Assembly (NCBI GenBank): GCA_038501785.1
Contig: JBAMJR010000031.1
Location: forward strand, 4,308,001-4,372,000
Direction of reading: 5' to 3'
DNA from: Myoxocephalus aenaeus
Taxonomy: Eukaryota; Chordata; Actinopteri; Perciformes; Cottidae
Length of the DNA: 64,000 bases
Made by a program: the position numbers and the translations under genes. A model generated the notes under the pieces. It did not search any database. It was not told the origin of the DNA and was given only the letters and a program-made list of their open reading frames with translations. This document shows, one piece after another, positions 49,801 through 63,302 of this stretch; positions within the stretch are counted from its first letter, which is position 1, and every line of letters begins with the position of its first letter.

Positions 49801-49894
49801 TTCTCGATAAACAAATCTCAAAATAAAAGTGCCCCAGGTTGCTGGACAAATAAAAATCCAACGTAAACTGAATGAAAATGTCTCAATCACGAAC

Positions 49895-50010
49895 GATAAA
49901 GATAAGATAAGATAAGATAAGATAAGATAAAATAAGATAATCCTTTATTAATCCCGCAGTGGGGAAATAACAGGATTACAGCAGCCTTGCTCACAAGTGA
50001 ATAAAAAGAA
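49895..50010 (+). repeat. (GATAA)n plus teleost dispersed repeat
   Basis: Pentamer GATAA repeated about nine times (49895-49940), then CCTTTATTAATCCCGCAGTG and GGGAAAT..AGGATTACAGCAGC, a motif I recall as widely dispersed in fish genomes, possibly a retroelement 3' end. Confidence 0.6.
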
Positions 50011-52331
50011 TAATACAATAGAAACAAGTAATATAAATAAATATAAATGAGCAGTAAAACAGTAGAGAAATATTAATATACAGACTGAATAGAAAAGTAC
50101 TTAAACGTATTGCACGTAAATACACGTAATATACGTAATAATAATATTGCACCAGGTGAATGATAAAGTGACCAAGTTCAGTTCAAGTAAATAAATGCAT
50201 CTCTACTGGTAGATGTTATAGCCTATCCCAGCAATGTACAGTATGTAATGAGTTCCTTCCCAAAGTTATCTTCATCCTTCTGTTTTCGAGTGCTGCAGGC
50301 CAACCCTGGAAGATAACAGCACTGGTTCCCTCTACAAAAAACATTGGATTTTCTTCACTGGATTATTGCAGAAAATAAGCTTGCATGACTGGGAGTATAC
50401 CGAATGAGGGTGTAAAGGCAGACTAGTCGGCATGATGACTAATTTAGCCACATGTCAGCAACTGCCTTTTTAAATATACGTAAGAGTTTCAAAATTCACA
50501 AGAGGGGTATTTACTGAAATGTTATATCGTAGAACAACACTTTAAAGGCTTGTGTTTAGCACAGACTTTATTTCAGGCATTTAACCAAAAACACATTCAA
50601 AATAACCCATTGGCTTTTAGTCGAGAGAACCGTAAGTGCAACAATTCTAACTCCTTTACGGGTTATAGGACTCATTCTTGCTGCACTCAATTGGCTTTTA
50701 TGTGGACTAATTTATGTATTGAAGTGAAAGTATGCACAATATTTGTAATACAGTACACGTTACAAAATAAATGGTGCAGTCCCATCTCAGTTGAGGATGG
50801 TGCACTTACTTCTAAAAACACATTAGTCCCTCCCAGGAGAACCTCATAGTGTGCATTATGCATGTACTCTAGTGGGTATACAAGGAGTAACAATAAATAC
50901 TTTTCAGGAATTCAGAGATATATTTTTACTTTTCTTGCAGGCTTTCTTGGAATTAAGTGAAAATAGTTTAATATTTTTTGGATGACAGAAATTTTAGACT
51001 GACGTTTCTAATTCCATGAACCGATTTTGATTGATTGATCAAAATGATCCAAGGGTGCCAGAAGCAACTGTCAATTGATCCAGCATTTGTCTAAAGAGAG
51101 AATATCAGTGAATAGTCACTCACATATTCTCATCAGATCATTCCTCTTCACCCTCCTCAGGCTATCCCCTCTATTTTCACTTGCTGTAGTCTTTTCTTTC
51201 TCTTTTCTCAAATCCTCTCTATGTCTTATCTGTTACCTTGCCTTTATCTTAAGTGCTTCCTCTCACTTCTGACCATTTTCCTCATCTATCTCTTTCTTTT
51301 CTGTCCCCCCTCTCCCCTAGTCACAGCTTTTTTGCTCTCATTCTGAGCACGTTCAGCACCAAGCCCTCGAAAGAGGAATTAAGGGAACAAGACTGCGGCT
51401 GGAGAGACGGAGAGACAGGCAGAGGGGAGTGGGCCAGGGACATAAGTCCTTGTCGAGGTGGGGGGCCACACAAGTCTTCTCTGCTCACCCATGGGAATGC
51501 ACTCGTGCAAATTTAGCCTCTTTTTAATTATCATCCAGTCTAAATGGAAGCACAAGCAGGAATATATCAGTCTTCAACTGCATCCACTCGTACAATTCTA
51601 AATCCTGAGTCCTTCATTCTGATCTCTGTCCTCACAGAAATGTTTTAAATTAATTCCTCTCCCTCTACCTCTTCGAAGAGTCTGACAGTCCCATGTCATG
51701 TCATACTAGTAGCCAGCTTAAGTTCCACACTATTGGAAACTGGACACGACACTCCCACTGCACCTCCGCCCTGCCATTCCTCGGCCACCACACTCACAAG
51801 CCAAAACAACATGACACCTGCACCTGTTAAAATGGCCAGTACCTGCATGTACAAAAAGCAGGTGCTAAGGTTTATGGAAATCATTTTGAAAATATGAAAA
51901 TATGTTCCGCATGCAAATGTGTGAACGTGCTGAAGGGATGGAAACATTTTGCTCATAAGCGGCACATTTTCATCTCTTCATCATTCACCTCACTCAACTG
52001 TCTCAAATCCTGCTCTGGACTGAAATACTCTTAAAAGACAAGAACTCTGATACCGGCACACTTTGTCTTGACACTAAACACACAGAAATATAAGAAGCAA
52101 TAAACCAGACATGAGTAGCCTAAAAAGGAAATACGACAGATAGACAGTCAAACAGTCAGAGTGTGTGCGTGTGTGTTTACCTACAGTAAGGCTTCGTCCC
52201 ACAGCTGAGAGAGGCAGCGCTAACATCCAGTCACTGAACACGCTCCACTGTACTACTGCTGCTTCTGCTGGCTTACTCTGCCATATGAGAGAGAGAGAGA
52301 GACACACACACATCGGCTCGCTCCTTACCTT

Positions 52332-52447
<116 letters not shown>

Positions 52448-54198
52448 CAAAGGGTAACCAGCTAGGAGTTTCTTGCATACCCCTATAGGCAGTCACTCAG
52501 CATCACAACTCTACAGATTTTTTCCTCTCTATTCCTTCCTCTCTTTTGTATCATTCACACAAACACAACTGTGCAGAGATTCTCACTGTCCACTGATTAA
52601 TCCTACGGGATGGAGCAATATCACAAGACGTTAACGGGCACAAACATTCGTGACAAACTCCTGTCTCAAATGTCCGCATATGTTTAGCCTGTGAGGGAGC
52701 TGGTCTTTCTCTCCGCCAATCTTCTCAGGTGGATATCTGATTACATATCAGTTTTATTGGAAAATAAACCAAAGCGACGGTGACATAAAGAGAGGCAGCA
52801 AGATAATGAGGGTAGTGCTTTACATAGGGCCTTTTGTTTATTTTGTATAAATTACATTTAGAAAAGTCATTTGTTTTGTAAGATGATCTCGTAAATTAGG
52901 AGGATAGGCATTCAAAGCTTCATTCAAAAAACCTCATTAGAAGCTTTGGATGTAAAAGGAAATGGCATTCAGTATAGCCTTACCTGATATACTGTATATA
53001 CATATAGATATACAAGTATAAGTCAATTTAAATCAGCTGAATCGATCAATTGGCGTTACTGAATATGAATGAAATATACTGGAAAGGCAAAAAAGAAACA
53101 CTTTGTCAACACTTCCTGTATTTCTTGTTATTATTATATTCTACTTCTTGTCGTTATACTATCCTTCTTGTCGTTCTTTAAAAACCTTATTTGCTCTCCC
53201 TTCCTGCAGCCATATGTAAAAGTTGGAAATGCTGTAAAAGCAATTTAACTTTATCTGTGGTGGCGTCCCTTTCGACACCAAGCAGGTGAGGTAAGGACCA
53301 AGTAAAACTAATTACCATCTATATGGACTTTCTTGCTGAGTGGGTCCCCTTTAGGACATCATGCCGAAGTAGTTCAGGTGTTTTCACTTAGGTGGCAAAT
53401 CAATGTTTACGAAACAAGGAATTTTTGTGAGAAGAGAAAATTACCTTAAATAAATTTGCAATAATGAGGATATTTATGTATTTACTGCAGCACACTGCCA
53501 AACAGTAAACTGTCAATGAACTAAAAATTCACGGGGGATATCATACAAGATAGATATGCGTCATTTGTGTGTGCAAGCTTCATGTTTAAAAATATCATTT
53601 ATTCTCCTCATGAGCATGAGTAAGCTGTTAATAATGTAAAGGCCAATCTCTTCCTCTCTGTCAGTCCTATCCACCATGATGTTCTGCCTGCTATAGCTAT
53701 ATCACACAAAAGGGGGTTTCTCCTCGCCAAGAGCCATCAGTCCAGAGGAAGAAAAAAAAAAGAGGTATTTTCCTGGGAGAAACTATGGAAAGGTTCACTG
53801 CACAAGTCAGAAAAATAGGCAGAAAATGTAGATGTAGTAGTGTAGATGACTGAAACCAGTATGGGGAAAGAAGAGGATGATGGAAATGGGATAGGAAACA
53901 TCTGACAGGAAAACATTTTGACATTTTGTGTTACTATACTGAAAAGCAGCAAATCTGAAAAGAAAGAAAAAAGATGTAGGGATTAAAATTATACTGAAAA
54001 AGCAGGATGGAAATACAAATAAATAACACCTTCACAATGCTGTGAAGCTTACACAACAGGAAGCATATACATTTCTTGCTCTTTTCTGTAACATCTTTCT
54101 GATCTCTCTACAGTTAGGAAGCAAAACGGAGTGATGGACAGACAGGGGACAGGGCACAACAGCAGGGAGGTGCCACCCTGCTTCCTGGCACAGACAGC

Positions 54199-54298
<100 letters not shown>

Positions 54299-54367
54299 TT
54301 CTTATATTACAATAGTCAGACCCCACAACACGACAGCTGTCCCTTTCATATGTGCGGTTTTATGAGG

Positions 54368-54425
54368 CTTGTTCAGCATTGATGTTGAACAAGTCATAAG
54401 ATCTGTCAGCAGGCCTTATGACTTG
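54368..54425. repeat. overlapping, mutually exclusive hairpins
   Basis: Arms 54368-54379 and 54382-54393 pair over 12 bp with one mismatch (CTTGTTCAGCAT/ATGTTGAACAAG). Arms 54390-54400 and 54415-54425 pair perfectly over 11 bp (CAAGTCATAAG/CTTATGACTTG). The CAAG at 54390-54393 belongs to both. Confidence 0.85.
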
Positions 54426-54930
54426 CTGAGCTCAATCCAGCACAACACGCCTCATCCTCACAGCCTAGGGCATGACAGAATAAAAGATCAAACCTAGATA
54501 TTGCTCAAAAAGAAAAAGGACAAAATAATTTCTGATGACCAGTAAAACATTTCCTTAAACTAAAGCAATTCTGACAAGTTTAGTAATTACAAAGCCACGC
54601 CACTGGGGTTTAGTGAAAAATGACTGCATGTACAGTACCGTCTGTGTGCATGTGTAAATGTACTAGTTAAGAGTTCAGCCTCATGCTTGTGTTAACACCA
54701 AAACCTCCTGGCACTGCCCTTGAGATAACAAACAACTGCTTTCACACATACAATTGTGCAGTATATGCCTTTGCACTAATAAAATGTGTTTTCTACACAC
54801 TCATGCTCGCGCATGCACACACACATATGCGGTAAACCGTCATGTGATGCCTCCATCCGGGCCCGGATCTCCTGAACCGTGGAGTGTGCACCATCTGTCT
54901 GCTCATTACTCACAGTGCATAAACATACAT

Positions 54931-54960
54931 ATACACACATACACACACACACACACACAC
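54931..54960. repeat. short (CA)n tract
   Basis: About 30 bp of CA with CATA variants just before it. Confidence 0.85.
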
Positions 54961-55504
54961 GTAAACACTCACAGCATGACATCATAATAAATAAATGTAC
55001 ACTTGATGTTTCAGCCGTAGACACAGCATGACAAGCTCCTCAAAGTCTCTGCAAGCATTTCCTACCATCCAACCATCATTCTGCTGCTGCGGCGTTATCA
55101 GTGGAGTAAACGGGAAGAGTTACAGGCTTTATCAGTACTAGAAGTAGCACCTTGAATCAAGCGTGTGACATTTGCTCTAGAATACAAATCAATAATCATT
55201 CAAACAAATATAATGCAACCACAGGGAGTAGACTCTGCATACAAATACAGGCACCAACCAATCTCTATCCCAGCAGGAAGCCAATGAGCTCACCACAAGT
55301 TGCTTGGTACAGGTGGCACACACCCAACTACTGCCCCTTTTTCTGGTTATTGTTCTTCTCACTCGTCAAATTTCTGTATTTTTCCTCTACTTTATTTTAA
55401 CCTGAATCCTATTCCCTCGCTTTCATCTATTTTCTTTTTTGGTGCATCAATTTGATGGCTCAGAATCACAGGAGCATCAAAAAGTTAGCTTCACCTTATT
55501 TGGC

Positions 55505-55629
<125 letters not shown>

Positions 55630-56359
55630 CTGCCTAGAGCCCTCGGTATGTTCACCCACACACTCATCAGGTATGATACATCTCTATGTTCTGTGCACAA
55701 TGTTATATATTAGGCTAGATGACTGGTTGAATATTGATTACTGAAATAGGAGTTTTGCTAAATAATGTGATTGCCAGCATTTTAGAGATTAAGTTCTTAT
55801 TGTTCAATAGGGATGCCCAGTCAATTTCTCTCTCTGGATACTAATTCCATAATCTCAAATCAGGCTCTGCCAATACTGAGGATCCATCATACCAGTAATC
55901 TTTTTATCCCAAGTTTAAGATCTGTTTACCCCACAGTATATTAGGTAACATGAAGCCATGTATTGTGTGACAGAATAATTTGACTGGGGTTAAAAGTCTA
56001 TTTGTGAGATCTAAGATGTGTCCTCTTCTTCGTGACAATAACTAGGTTGTGACAGCTGTGATACAATAAGCACAGCAGAAAGGCCTTTGTGGTGCTGTAA
56101 AAAAGTCCCACTGCCATGAATTAGAGCACAATCAGTACTAATACAGACAAACATAGTAGCCAAACAGAAATTTTAAAAGAAAAACAGAAATGAAGGTAGT
56201 AGAACAAGGACATTCGACAATAATTCAAGTAAAACAAAAATACATTGAAAGGAGAAATAACCACAGGGGTAGTGATGAAAAGAAAAAGGGACAGAGGGAG
56301 ATGATGAGAGCTTTATGTTAGGGCAGAGAAAGAACAAAGAGATGTACAAAGGTCATACT

Positions 56360-57190
56360 TAGGGATTCCCCCTGGAGCTCAGTTCAAAATATAGATCTGG
56401 AGTTAACGGTTCTGCTATCGGTACTTTAGAAGTTAAGAAGTGAGATCGGCGGAAAAAAGCAGCATCTCAAACCTCCTCTCTCTGTCTGTCTCTGTGCCTG
56501 TCTTTGCACGAGGGGTGGAGTTGTGCTTTACTCTTTCACACACATTGACTCCGGCTCAGTGCAGCATGAGACACGTATCATGGCAGTGAGAACGAAAAGA
56601 TCCCAAAATGTGGCTACATTTTACTCCAGCAGATGCTGAGAACTCTTGTTGTCTCAAATGCAATAAAACCCTTCCAAGTAAGGGAGGTAATACCAGCAAT
56701 GTATCAAAACATTTGGCAAACACGCATAACATAAATGTGCAGAAAGTTCTTGACTTTTTGGCGAGCCCCCATCCATCCTCGTCCACTGCAGGTAACGTTA
56801 CCGATGCCATATGGTAATAAAAACAGGCTAATAAAAGAAAGATAATCGCTCAGATAATTGTTTAGCTGCGTACCTTGGAACATTTTGTAGATTGTCGGGC
56901 TGAGGCTGCAGCCATGAGCAGCCCATCCCCCCTCCCTGTACCAAGCCCAAATCTCTTCACCCCAACAGCTCCAGGGATCAGGACACAGGAGAGTGAACGA
57001 GTGTCGTAGGGCTTTGTTGCAAAAGGCCTGCGCCCCTTCTCAACAGTGGAGTGGAAGGGATTTAGGGAACAATTAGTAAGTCAGTCATTCATAAGGGGAG
57101 CAGCTGTGTCGATTCTTTTCTAATTAATTGTCTTTTCTTCCTCACAAAATAATAAAAAATAACCGATAGCAGTAACGATACCACCTCTTG
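56360..57190 (+). mobile_element. degenerate hAT-like element (approximate limits)
   Basis: CTGCTATCGGT at 56412-56422 is repeated exactly, inverted, at 57162-57172, and a BED-finger coding piece lies between. Fish hAT elements often carry subterminal CCGATA/TATCGG words of this sort. No catalytic RNase H-like transposase part is seen, so the copy is a deleted remnant. Exact ends and target duplication were not found. Confidence 0.5.
56608..56817 (+). pseudogene. BED-type zinc finger fragment of a hAT/ZBED-like transposase
   Basis: A 69-codon frame beginning MWLHFTPADAENSCCLKCNK, then TLPSKGGNTSNVSKHLANTH. It shows the BED pattern: W2 and F5, C15-x2-C18, a GG-N-TSN turn and H35-x4-H40. BED fingers bind DNA in hAT transposases and their domesticated ZBED relatives. 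It stops soon after a Pro/Ser-rich stretch; no dimerisation or catalytic domain follows. The frame is interrupted just upstream (TGA) and no splice context is convincing, so I read it as transposon debris rather than a working gene. Confidence 0.7.
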
Positions 57191-57779
57191 TCATAGTCTA
57201 GTTAAAAGCTGAGCAGCCAACAGAGGAGGCACACACACACATTTGGAACAAGGCCAGACTCTGCATACCCCCTTCTGGGAGAATCACTGCTAACCCTGGA
57301 TCCATAGATGGATTCATTTCACTGCTATGTTTACTTTTGTCTCTTTTTGTCTGTCACCCCCTGCCATACTCTCGTTCTCTTTGAATGTGCTTGCTACATC
57401 ACTTGCTCTCGTACTACTGTGTCTATTAGGACAAATGTGAAGACAAATTTAATTAATTGGTAACCCAAATAAGAGGACACGAGGAGGACATCTCTGACCT
57501 TTAGGTAATTGACTGATTTGTCTGCATCAAGTAATTTGAAACTGTGTTACTGAATATAAACACGACATACAGTATTATACATACAGAACAAAACATGCTG
57601 TAAGGGTTGCTGCCGTTACACCCAAACAATGATTTCATAAAATGTCTTTCATCAATCTATCAGAAAAAATTAAGCTTGTTGCTGGGAGTCCGTATTTTCC
57701 CAGCATATTGGGATCCACTACAGCACTTGTTACACGAAATTGAAACCTTTGTGACTTCGTAGTTCTTGTTTTTTTAAAC

Positions 57780-58500
57780 TACAGCTCCGATGGAAAACCT
57801 ACAACCACAGCCCGGTGGGTACATACTGTATGTCTTGGTTTCTTCCATATGCATAAACAAACACTCTTTTTGTACTTTCTAGCTGTAATCTCTGCAGTCT
57901 AAAATCCTGTACAGTGTTCGGTCGTCTTTGACCTGCTGTTATTACAGATTGCATGAACGCTCTGTGACCTTTTGACTTGCCCATGTTCAGCTCGCCACAT
58001 CTCCCCCGCCTCCAGGAACGCTCTTTTACCCTCAATCCCTTTATTTTTGGGACTTTAATCCTTCCACTGAATGCCAGATTTTTTTTTTTTATCTGGATCA
58101 TTCACTTCATACCCTTTTGTTGGACGCTATAGCTTTTGCCATATACCTGCTGTAATGGTTGCTCCCCCATTGTTCCTGTCAAGGTATTGGGTAACACAGG
58201 TAGACTCATTCAATGACAGAGCAAGAATAAGCAGCTACGCTTTGAAGAACTGAGCGAGGTTGGTCGACGGCCCGGTGCTGCACATGTAAGGTCGTTGTTG
58301 TGTGGAATAATAAACTACTCGTTCTGAGAACAATCTGCATTTTTCTGACGTTCTCACTGCGGGAATGTGCCACAGACACAACAACTCCAATATACTGAGA
58401 AAATAAAGAGATCTTTCCCTGGGGGTGGTAGGTGTATTCAGCATTGTGTGAACTACCAAGGGCTTGAACGTAACGGCCGTTCCATCATTATGTAAAGGTC
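57780..58500. other. unclassified repeat-like block
   Basis: A stretch of higher GC and CpG than its neighbours with a T11 run (58080) and a plus-strand AATAAA-like word near 58310 inside GGAATAATAAACTACTCGTT. The composition resembles an LTR fragment, but no matching second copy, primer-binding site or target duplication is visible. Classification is open. Confidence 0.3.
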
Positions 58501-58989
58501 CTGCTCGCTCGCTTCAACCACAATCGTGTTGTTGTATTCTAACTTGTATGTTTGTGGTTCTGCCTCTTTGGGTGATGTGGACTATAAATAACTGACTCAA
58601 ACGCTGTTCCCTTTGATTAATTTTAATCACGTTTGCATTGAGATTGAGCTTGGTACATGACCTTAGCTCATTCATGCACTAAAATGATACACTCCATACT
58701 TTTCTAATACACCAACGCTGCAATATTCAGCAGAGCCAGAAACATTAACATGTGGGTCCTTTATTTGTATTGTATGCTGCGTTGTATCTATGGCTAGAGA
58801 CACAACTGCCGTTCATGCATCTCCAACCCTGATCTTCCAAATAGCTAGGTATCGATACTGCGACTTTATTGCATGGGTTACCATTGGCGTGTTTACAAAA
58901 TACTGTATTTTAACAATGAGATTGTTTATAAATAATCATCAGTAATGTGGATATAATGCCAAAGTGGGTAAGGGCAAATGATACAACAG

Positions 58990-59131
58990 CTAGAACAGTC
59001 TGATACATTTTACTGTAATGCCACCTTTAAAAACTGGAAAAGAAAACATTTATGCCATGTCAGGATTTTTTAATATCTTCAATTGAAGTCTTGTATCACG
59101 ATATCAACATTATATATTGCCCAGCCCTAAT
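58990..59131 (-). mobile_element. hAT-like miniature element (CAGCCCTAATAG end)
   Basis: On the minus strand it reads CTATTAGGGCTGGGCAATAT, then TATCGTGATACAAGACTTCAA, and further on TTTAAAGGTGGCATTACAGT and AAAATGTATCAGACTG. I recall this arrangement as a common nonautonomous DNA element of fish genomes. The terminal TAGGGCTGGGCAATAT is the diagnostic part. The far end is approximate. Confidence 0.65.
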
Positions 59132-59890
59132 AGAGCAGTTGTAATAGTGACAGTTTCCACAGTACAGTTGAGAAAACACAATATGTATAAATGATGACGA
59201 TGATATTTCATGTGGAAAGAGTTACAACAAGTCCTACCGCTACCTAAGCTTAGATGTTGAAATTAAACTATACCAGTTGATTCATTAGAACAAACATGAG
59301 ATGCCGAGCAGAGATTTCAGGTTCATTGATTGAAAACGTAAAACTACTCGTATCTCTGAGTTCTTTTTGAGGATTGTTGAACAATGGTGCAAAACAATGA
59401 GCTAAGAATGAAGCGCTCCTCACTCTTTGATTATGTGGGACAGACGTTCATCATAGTGTTCTGCTATGACAGTCCACTGGAAATAACTCAGCGTGACATC
59501 ACATGTATTGTAATAGACAAAAAATATCAAAATGTGCACAGTGAACAAAAACAGAGATACACACAGACAAAGATAGGCCCAGAAATGCAATATACATCAC
59601 AGGAGACACTTTTTAGGATAGGTTTTCCCCCACACAATGCGTCATCACAGCAACCTACACTCCAGACCTTGAATAAAGCCCACATCCAGACCTGAGCAAA
59701 CGTAGTAGAAAACCTTGCACATTTCACCCAGTGATTCATCCTCTTTCATTACAACACCCACAAGCATACGCATACTGCTGCATGGTTATATTCTAACCCA
59801 TGAGAGCTCACCCACCCAGTAAAGTCTTATTAAAAAAGACTCGTTCTATAAAAGCCTTCATTAGGTTCTTAAAGTTTGAGGATGTCTTTC

Positions 59891-60100
59891 TGAGAGATGC
59901 ACCAGTAATACTTTTTTTCAAACAAGTACTTACATTTGAGTAATTGCCGATATCAAGAACCGATATGAGTATTTCATAACATTATAGTTTTAACAATTAC
60001 TTTGAAAACATGTTTTATTCCTTTCAGATGCTCTTCACTTTCTGACTGAAACAATATAACATTCAACATGATGCAGTTGCTGATATTTTAACATTCAACG
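59891..60100 (+). mobile_element. hAT-like nonautonomous element remnant
   Basis: AGAGATGCACCAGTAATACT followed by TTTTTCAAACAAGTACTTAC and TTGCCGATATCAAGAACCGA. This resembles the fish element family beginning TAGGGATGCACCGATA with repeated CCGATA words, diverged here. The 3' limit is uncertain. Confidence 0.5.
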
Positions 60101-60290
60101 TGGTCAATGGGCTTGTATAGCGCCTTTCTAGTCTTTCTAGACCACCCTACTAAGCGCTTTAACGCTGCATGTCATTCACCCATTCACAATCTTTCATACA
60201 CTGATGGCCGGCGACCATGGAAGGCGGGAAGTGCCTTGCCCAAGGACACTTCTAATTTGAAAGACAACTTCCACCTCTGAACCACAGCCA
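60101..60290. repeat. teleost dispersed repeat (TATAGCGCCTTTCTAGTC family)
   Basis: Contains GTATAGCGCCTTTCTAGTC, CCATTCACA..CATACACTGATGGC and TTGCCCAAGGACACTTC, a motif order I recall from many fish genomic repeats. Class not established. Confidence 0.6.
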
Positions 60291-62954
60291 GCCATATAGG
60301 TTAAACGGTCCAAAACACATTTTACATTAGCTCTGAAGTGACTTTACAAAGAAGTGCTGTCCTTCTCAACTAATCAGTCAGTAGGGTCGTATCATGATCA
60401 CTTCATACTGTCATACAGTTCAAAACAATTAAAGGCTGGGACAAATGTGTTTGAACAATTGCACCATTGAAGTTGAATATTGTAATCCATTCATCTTCCA
60501 CATGCACGACCCTGAGCTTGCAGCTCTGTTTCCATGTATTGTTTGTATCTAAATATAAATAATATGAAATAGATGATCTCTGCCAAACGGAAAACTGGAT
60601 AGTGCTTATATTTTAGGTTGTTTATGTTCAACCCCTTTGTCCACTGTACAGGCTATAGGTTTTAAGACCAGTGTGGGGTATTATGAATTAAACGTTCATT
60701 TTCGGAGAATAAGTCATAATTGATGTAAGTCACTGGGTTGCTATAGATGTATAACACATATTTTTAGAAAACTTCCTACTTGAATCAATACTGTACTCAG
60801 GCAATGCGCTGGTCTGCAAAGAGAATAAATGAGTGTGAGCAGCAGGATAACTTGATGATTAAAGCAGATGAAAGACAGGAACGAACAGATGGCTATGAAT
60901 TACCTCCATAGATGGCTGATAAAGAATAGCATTCCCAGTTTCGAGATGATGACTGACACTTCGGTTCAGTAATAATAAAAAAGCTAAATGAAGTTCCTCT
61001 CCATCTCAGTCCCCCTCACGATAGTAAATGATCACGTATTTCAGTCACAGAAATGTCTAATGGGCACGACTGTCTTGCCACCGCATGCTCCGGTATTGAC
61101 ACTGGTTTGATCAGTCTACTTGGCTGCACATGTTTATATTCATATATTCATATTCTTTTAATAACCTAGAGAATGTTTCTCTTGATAATAATGAAATGAT
61201 ATGCATGAGCATTCCACACACTCAACACATTATGTTTTCCTTTTGCAGGGACTCTAGCGCACAAGATATTTTGCAACACAAACAATACCATCTGTTACGC
61301 AAACACACAAACATTTATCTCCTTTTGTGCTGCATGACCTCTTGAAGGCTCACATCCCTCCATGTTGATGTGTGTATTTCTGAGATGTAAAGGTGCATAA
61401 CTTTACACACAAGAACATAAAAGGAGCACTGAGCTGGGAGCGTGCCATGTCATTAAGCCAAGTAATAATAAACATATCACATACGCAGAAATCTCCTACT
61501 CATTTACAAGGCTGTCGACTGTGCAATTGGCAAAAGAAAGAATGTATTTAACTAGGCTAAATGTCAAACTTTGATCCAACAAAAAATGTATGAATACAAA
61601 TGTAATTATTTCTCACAGAAGTTGAGAAGTTACAGGGCAAAATATAGAACAAGACACACAATCAAAAGAAAAGTATAGTGTTGTACAACAAATTATAATG
61701 CTGTTAACTGGCTTATAATTATTAAACAAAAAAGTCTGTCAGTCTGAGCGAGGTGCTATGAAACTCACCCCCGATTCTTTGGAGTTCATGGATGAGAGAC
61801 AGAGTGCGAACAGTCTGATGTCTCTCACAGCAACATTATACAGTCAAAGGACTGAGGGGCAGAAAGTTAATGGGTATTATGTGTGCCCATAAGTAATGTG
61901 TCAGCTGGTGTGTTAACAGTGGATGCACACCGATGGAAATGGCAATCCTTTCCTAAGCCCACAGCTTCGGAGGTCAAACCAATGACTTAACACATTTGTG
62001 TATGAACATGTCTCCCTCCGAGAGCCTGCCAAGTTGAACAGGAATAGGGCCCTCCTCACACTTCTAAGTATAGAATTACAAGGCAGCAACATTCCTCAAC
62101 ATCTCTGCTATTTTTCCTTGAGATGGAGAATTAAGAGATGGAGAGACGGAGACAGAAAGTGTAACAAAGTGACAAATGAGAAGCAAGCATTCAAATAGAG
62201 GTAGAATGAAAGGGACTGGGGGAACAGTATGAAAAGAAATGAAGTGAAATGGAAAGTAACGCTGTGACGTGTAAGCCTGTTTATAGAGATCACTATGGCC
62301 TTTAGTCATAATCATGACTTAGAAATAGCTGCCACCTGTTGGGGTTTGTAGACTCCAGTGCAACTCAGTGGCTGGCAGGCCTCTGCTGGGAATTAGAAAC
62401 AAGCCTGATTTACCAACATGCATTTAGTTTGATATGATGACTAGAAAATCTTAGTATGGTCCACATTTTGTATTAAAAAAAAATATATATTATAATTATG
62501 CAACAGAGTTTTCAAATCAAAAGAGAAGAAGAAATGTCCGTAATTGCTCAAAATTTCAACGATAAGAGAATAAGACTGCCTCCTGCTACACATTATTATG
62601 AAATTGTTTAATTTAAGAGCCTATCTAGAGTTTGCATTAATGAAAGTGGCAAAATGCTTTTTTTGTTCCACACAGAAATTGGAGCAAGAAGATATCCTGA
62701 TGAAAAAATCTGGTCGAAAGAAATGTCTCACTTTCCCTCAGTCAAAATGTTTCAGGCGACAAATATTTTTGTGTTAAGTTATCTTCCTGTCTACTTTTAA
62801 ATAATCTTATTTTAATACAAATCATGGATATACATACAACACAAGCATATGCTTCTGGAATATATATGAATGACGCAAAGATGTAATGTGTCAGTCTTGA
62901 GAAGTTCATTATCAGTTCATTATTTTTCCGATGTAATGACTGCTGTCTTAATGA

Positions 62955-63302
62955 CTGGTCAGGAGGAGACAACAGGCAGCAAAAGACAGAAAGTTCTGCA
63001 TCACATGGATCAACGGGATGGGGACTAAAAAGGTGGAAAAGCAAATTGCAGAGCTGCGTTCAGAATTTCTTCTCATGCATCTTGCCCTGAGAGAGGAGAT
63101 GGCGGCTGAGCTTCAACAGCAGCTGAGAGAGCTGCTGGTGGAAGAAGCAGGGGAGAGGCTGGAGCAGGAGCAGAGGGTCACATCACGGTGGCCAAGGAAA
63201 ATGGAGAAAGAATACAAGGAGAAAAATAAAGAGGAGAAAGATGAAGCAAATTCCCTCAACTTGAAGACATTAAGCTTAAACTTTTCATCTTTAACCCACT
63301 GA
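62955..63302 (+). other. coiled-coil-like open frame, unrecognised
   Basis: A plus-strand open frame runs from just after a TGA at 62952 to a stop at 63302, with the first Met at 63018. It reads MGTKKVEKQIAELRSEFLLM, then HLALREEMAAELQQQLRELL and VEEAGERLEQEQRVTSRWPR, followed by a Lys/Glu-rich tail. Leu/Ile/Met spacing in the first 50 residues fits a heptad coiled coil, and the composition looks protein-like rather than like simple repeat. I recognise no family. It could be an exon of a plus-strand gene beyond the right edge, a retroelement piece or chance. Confidence 0.3.
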
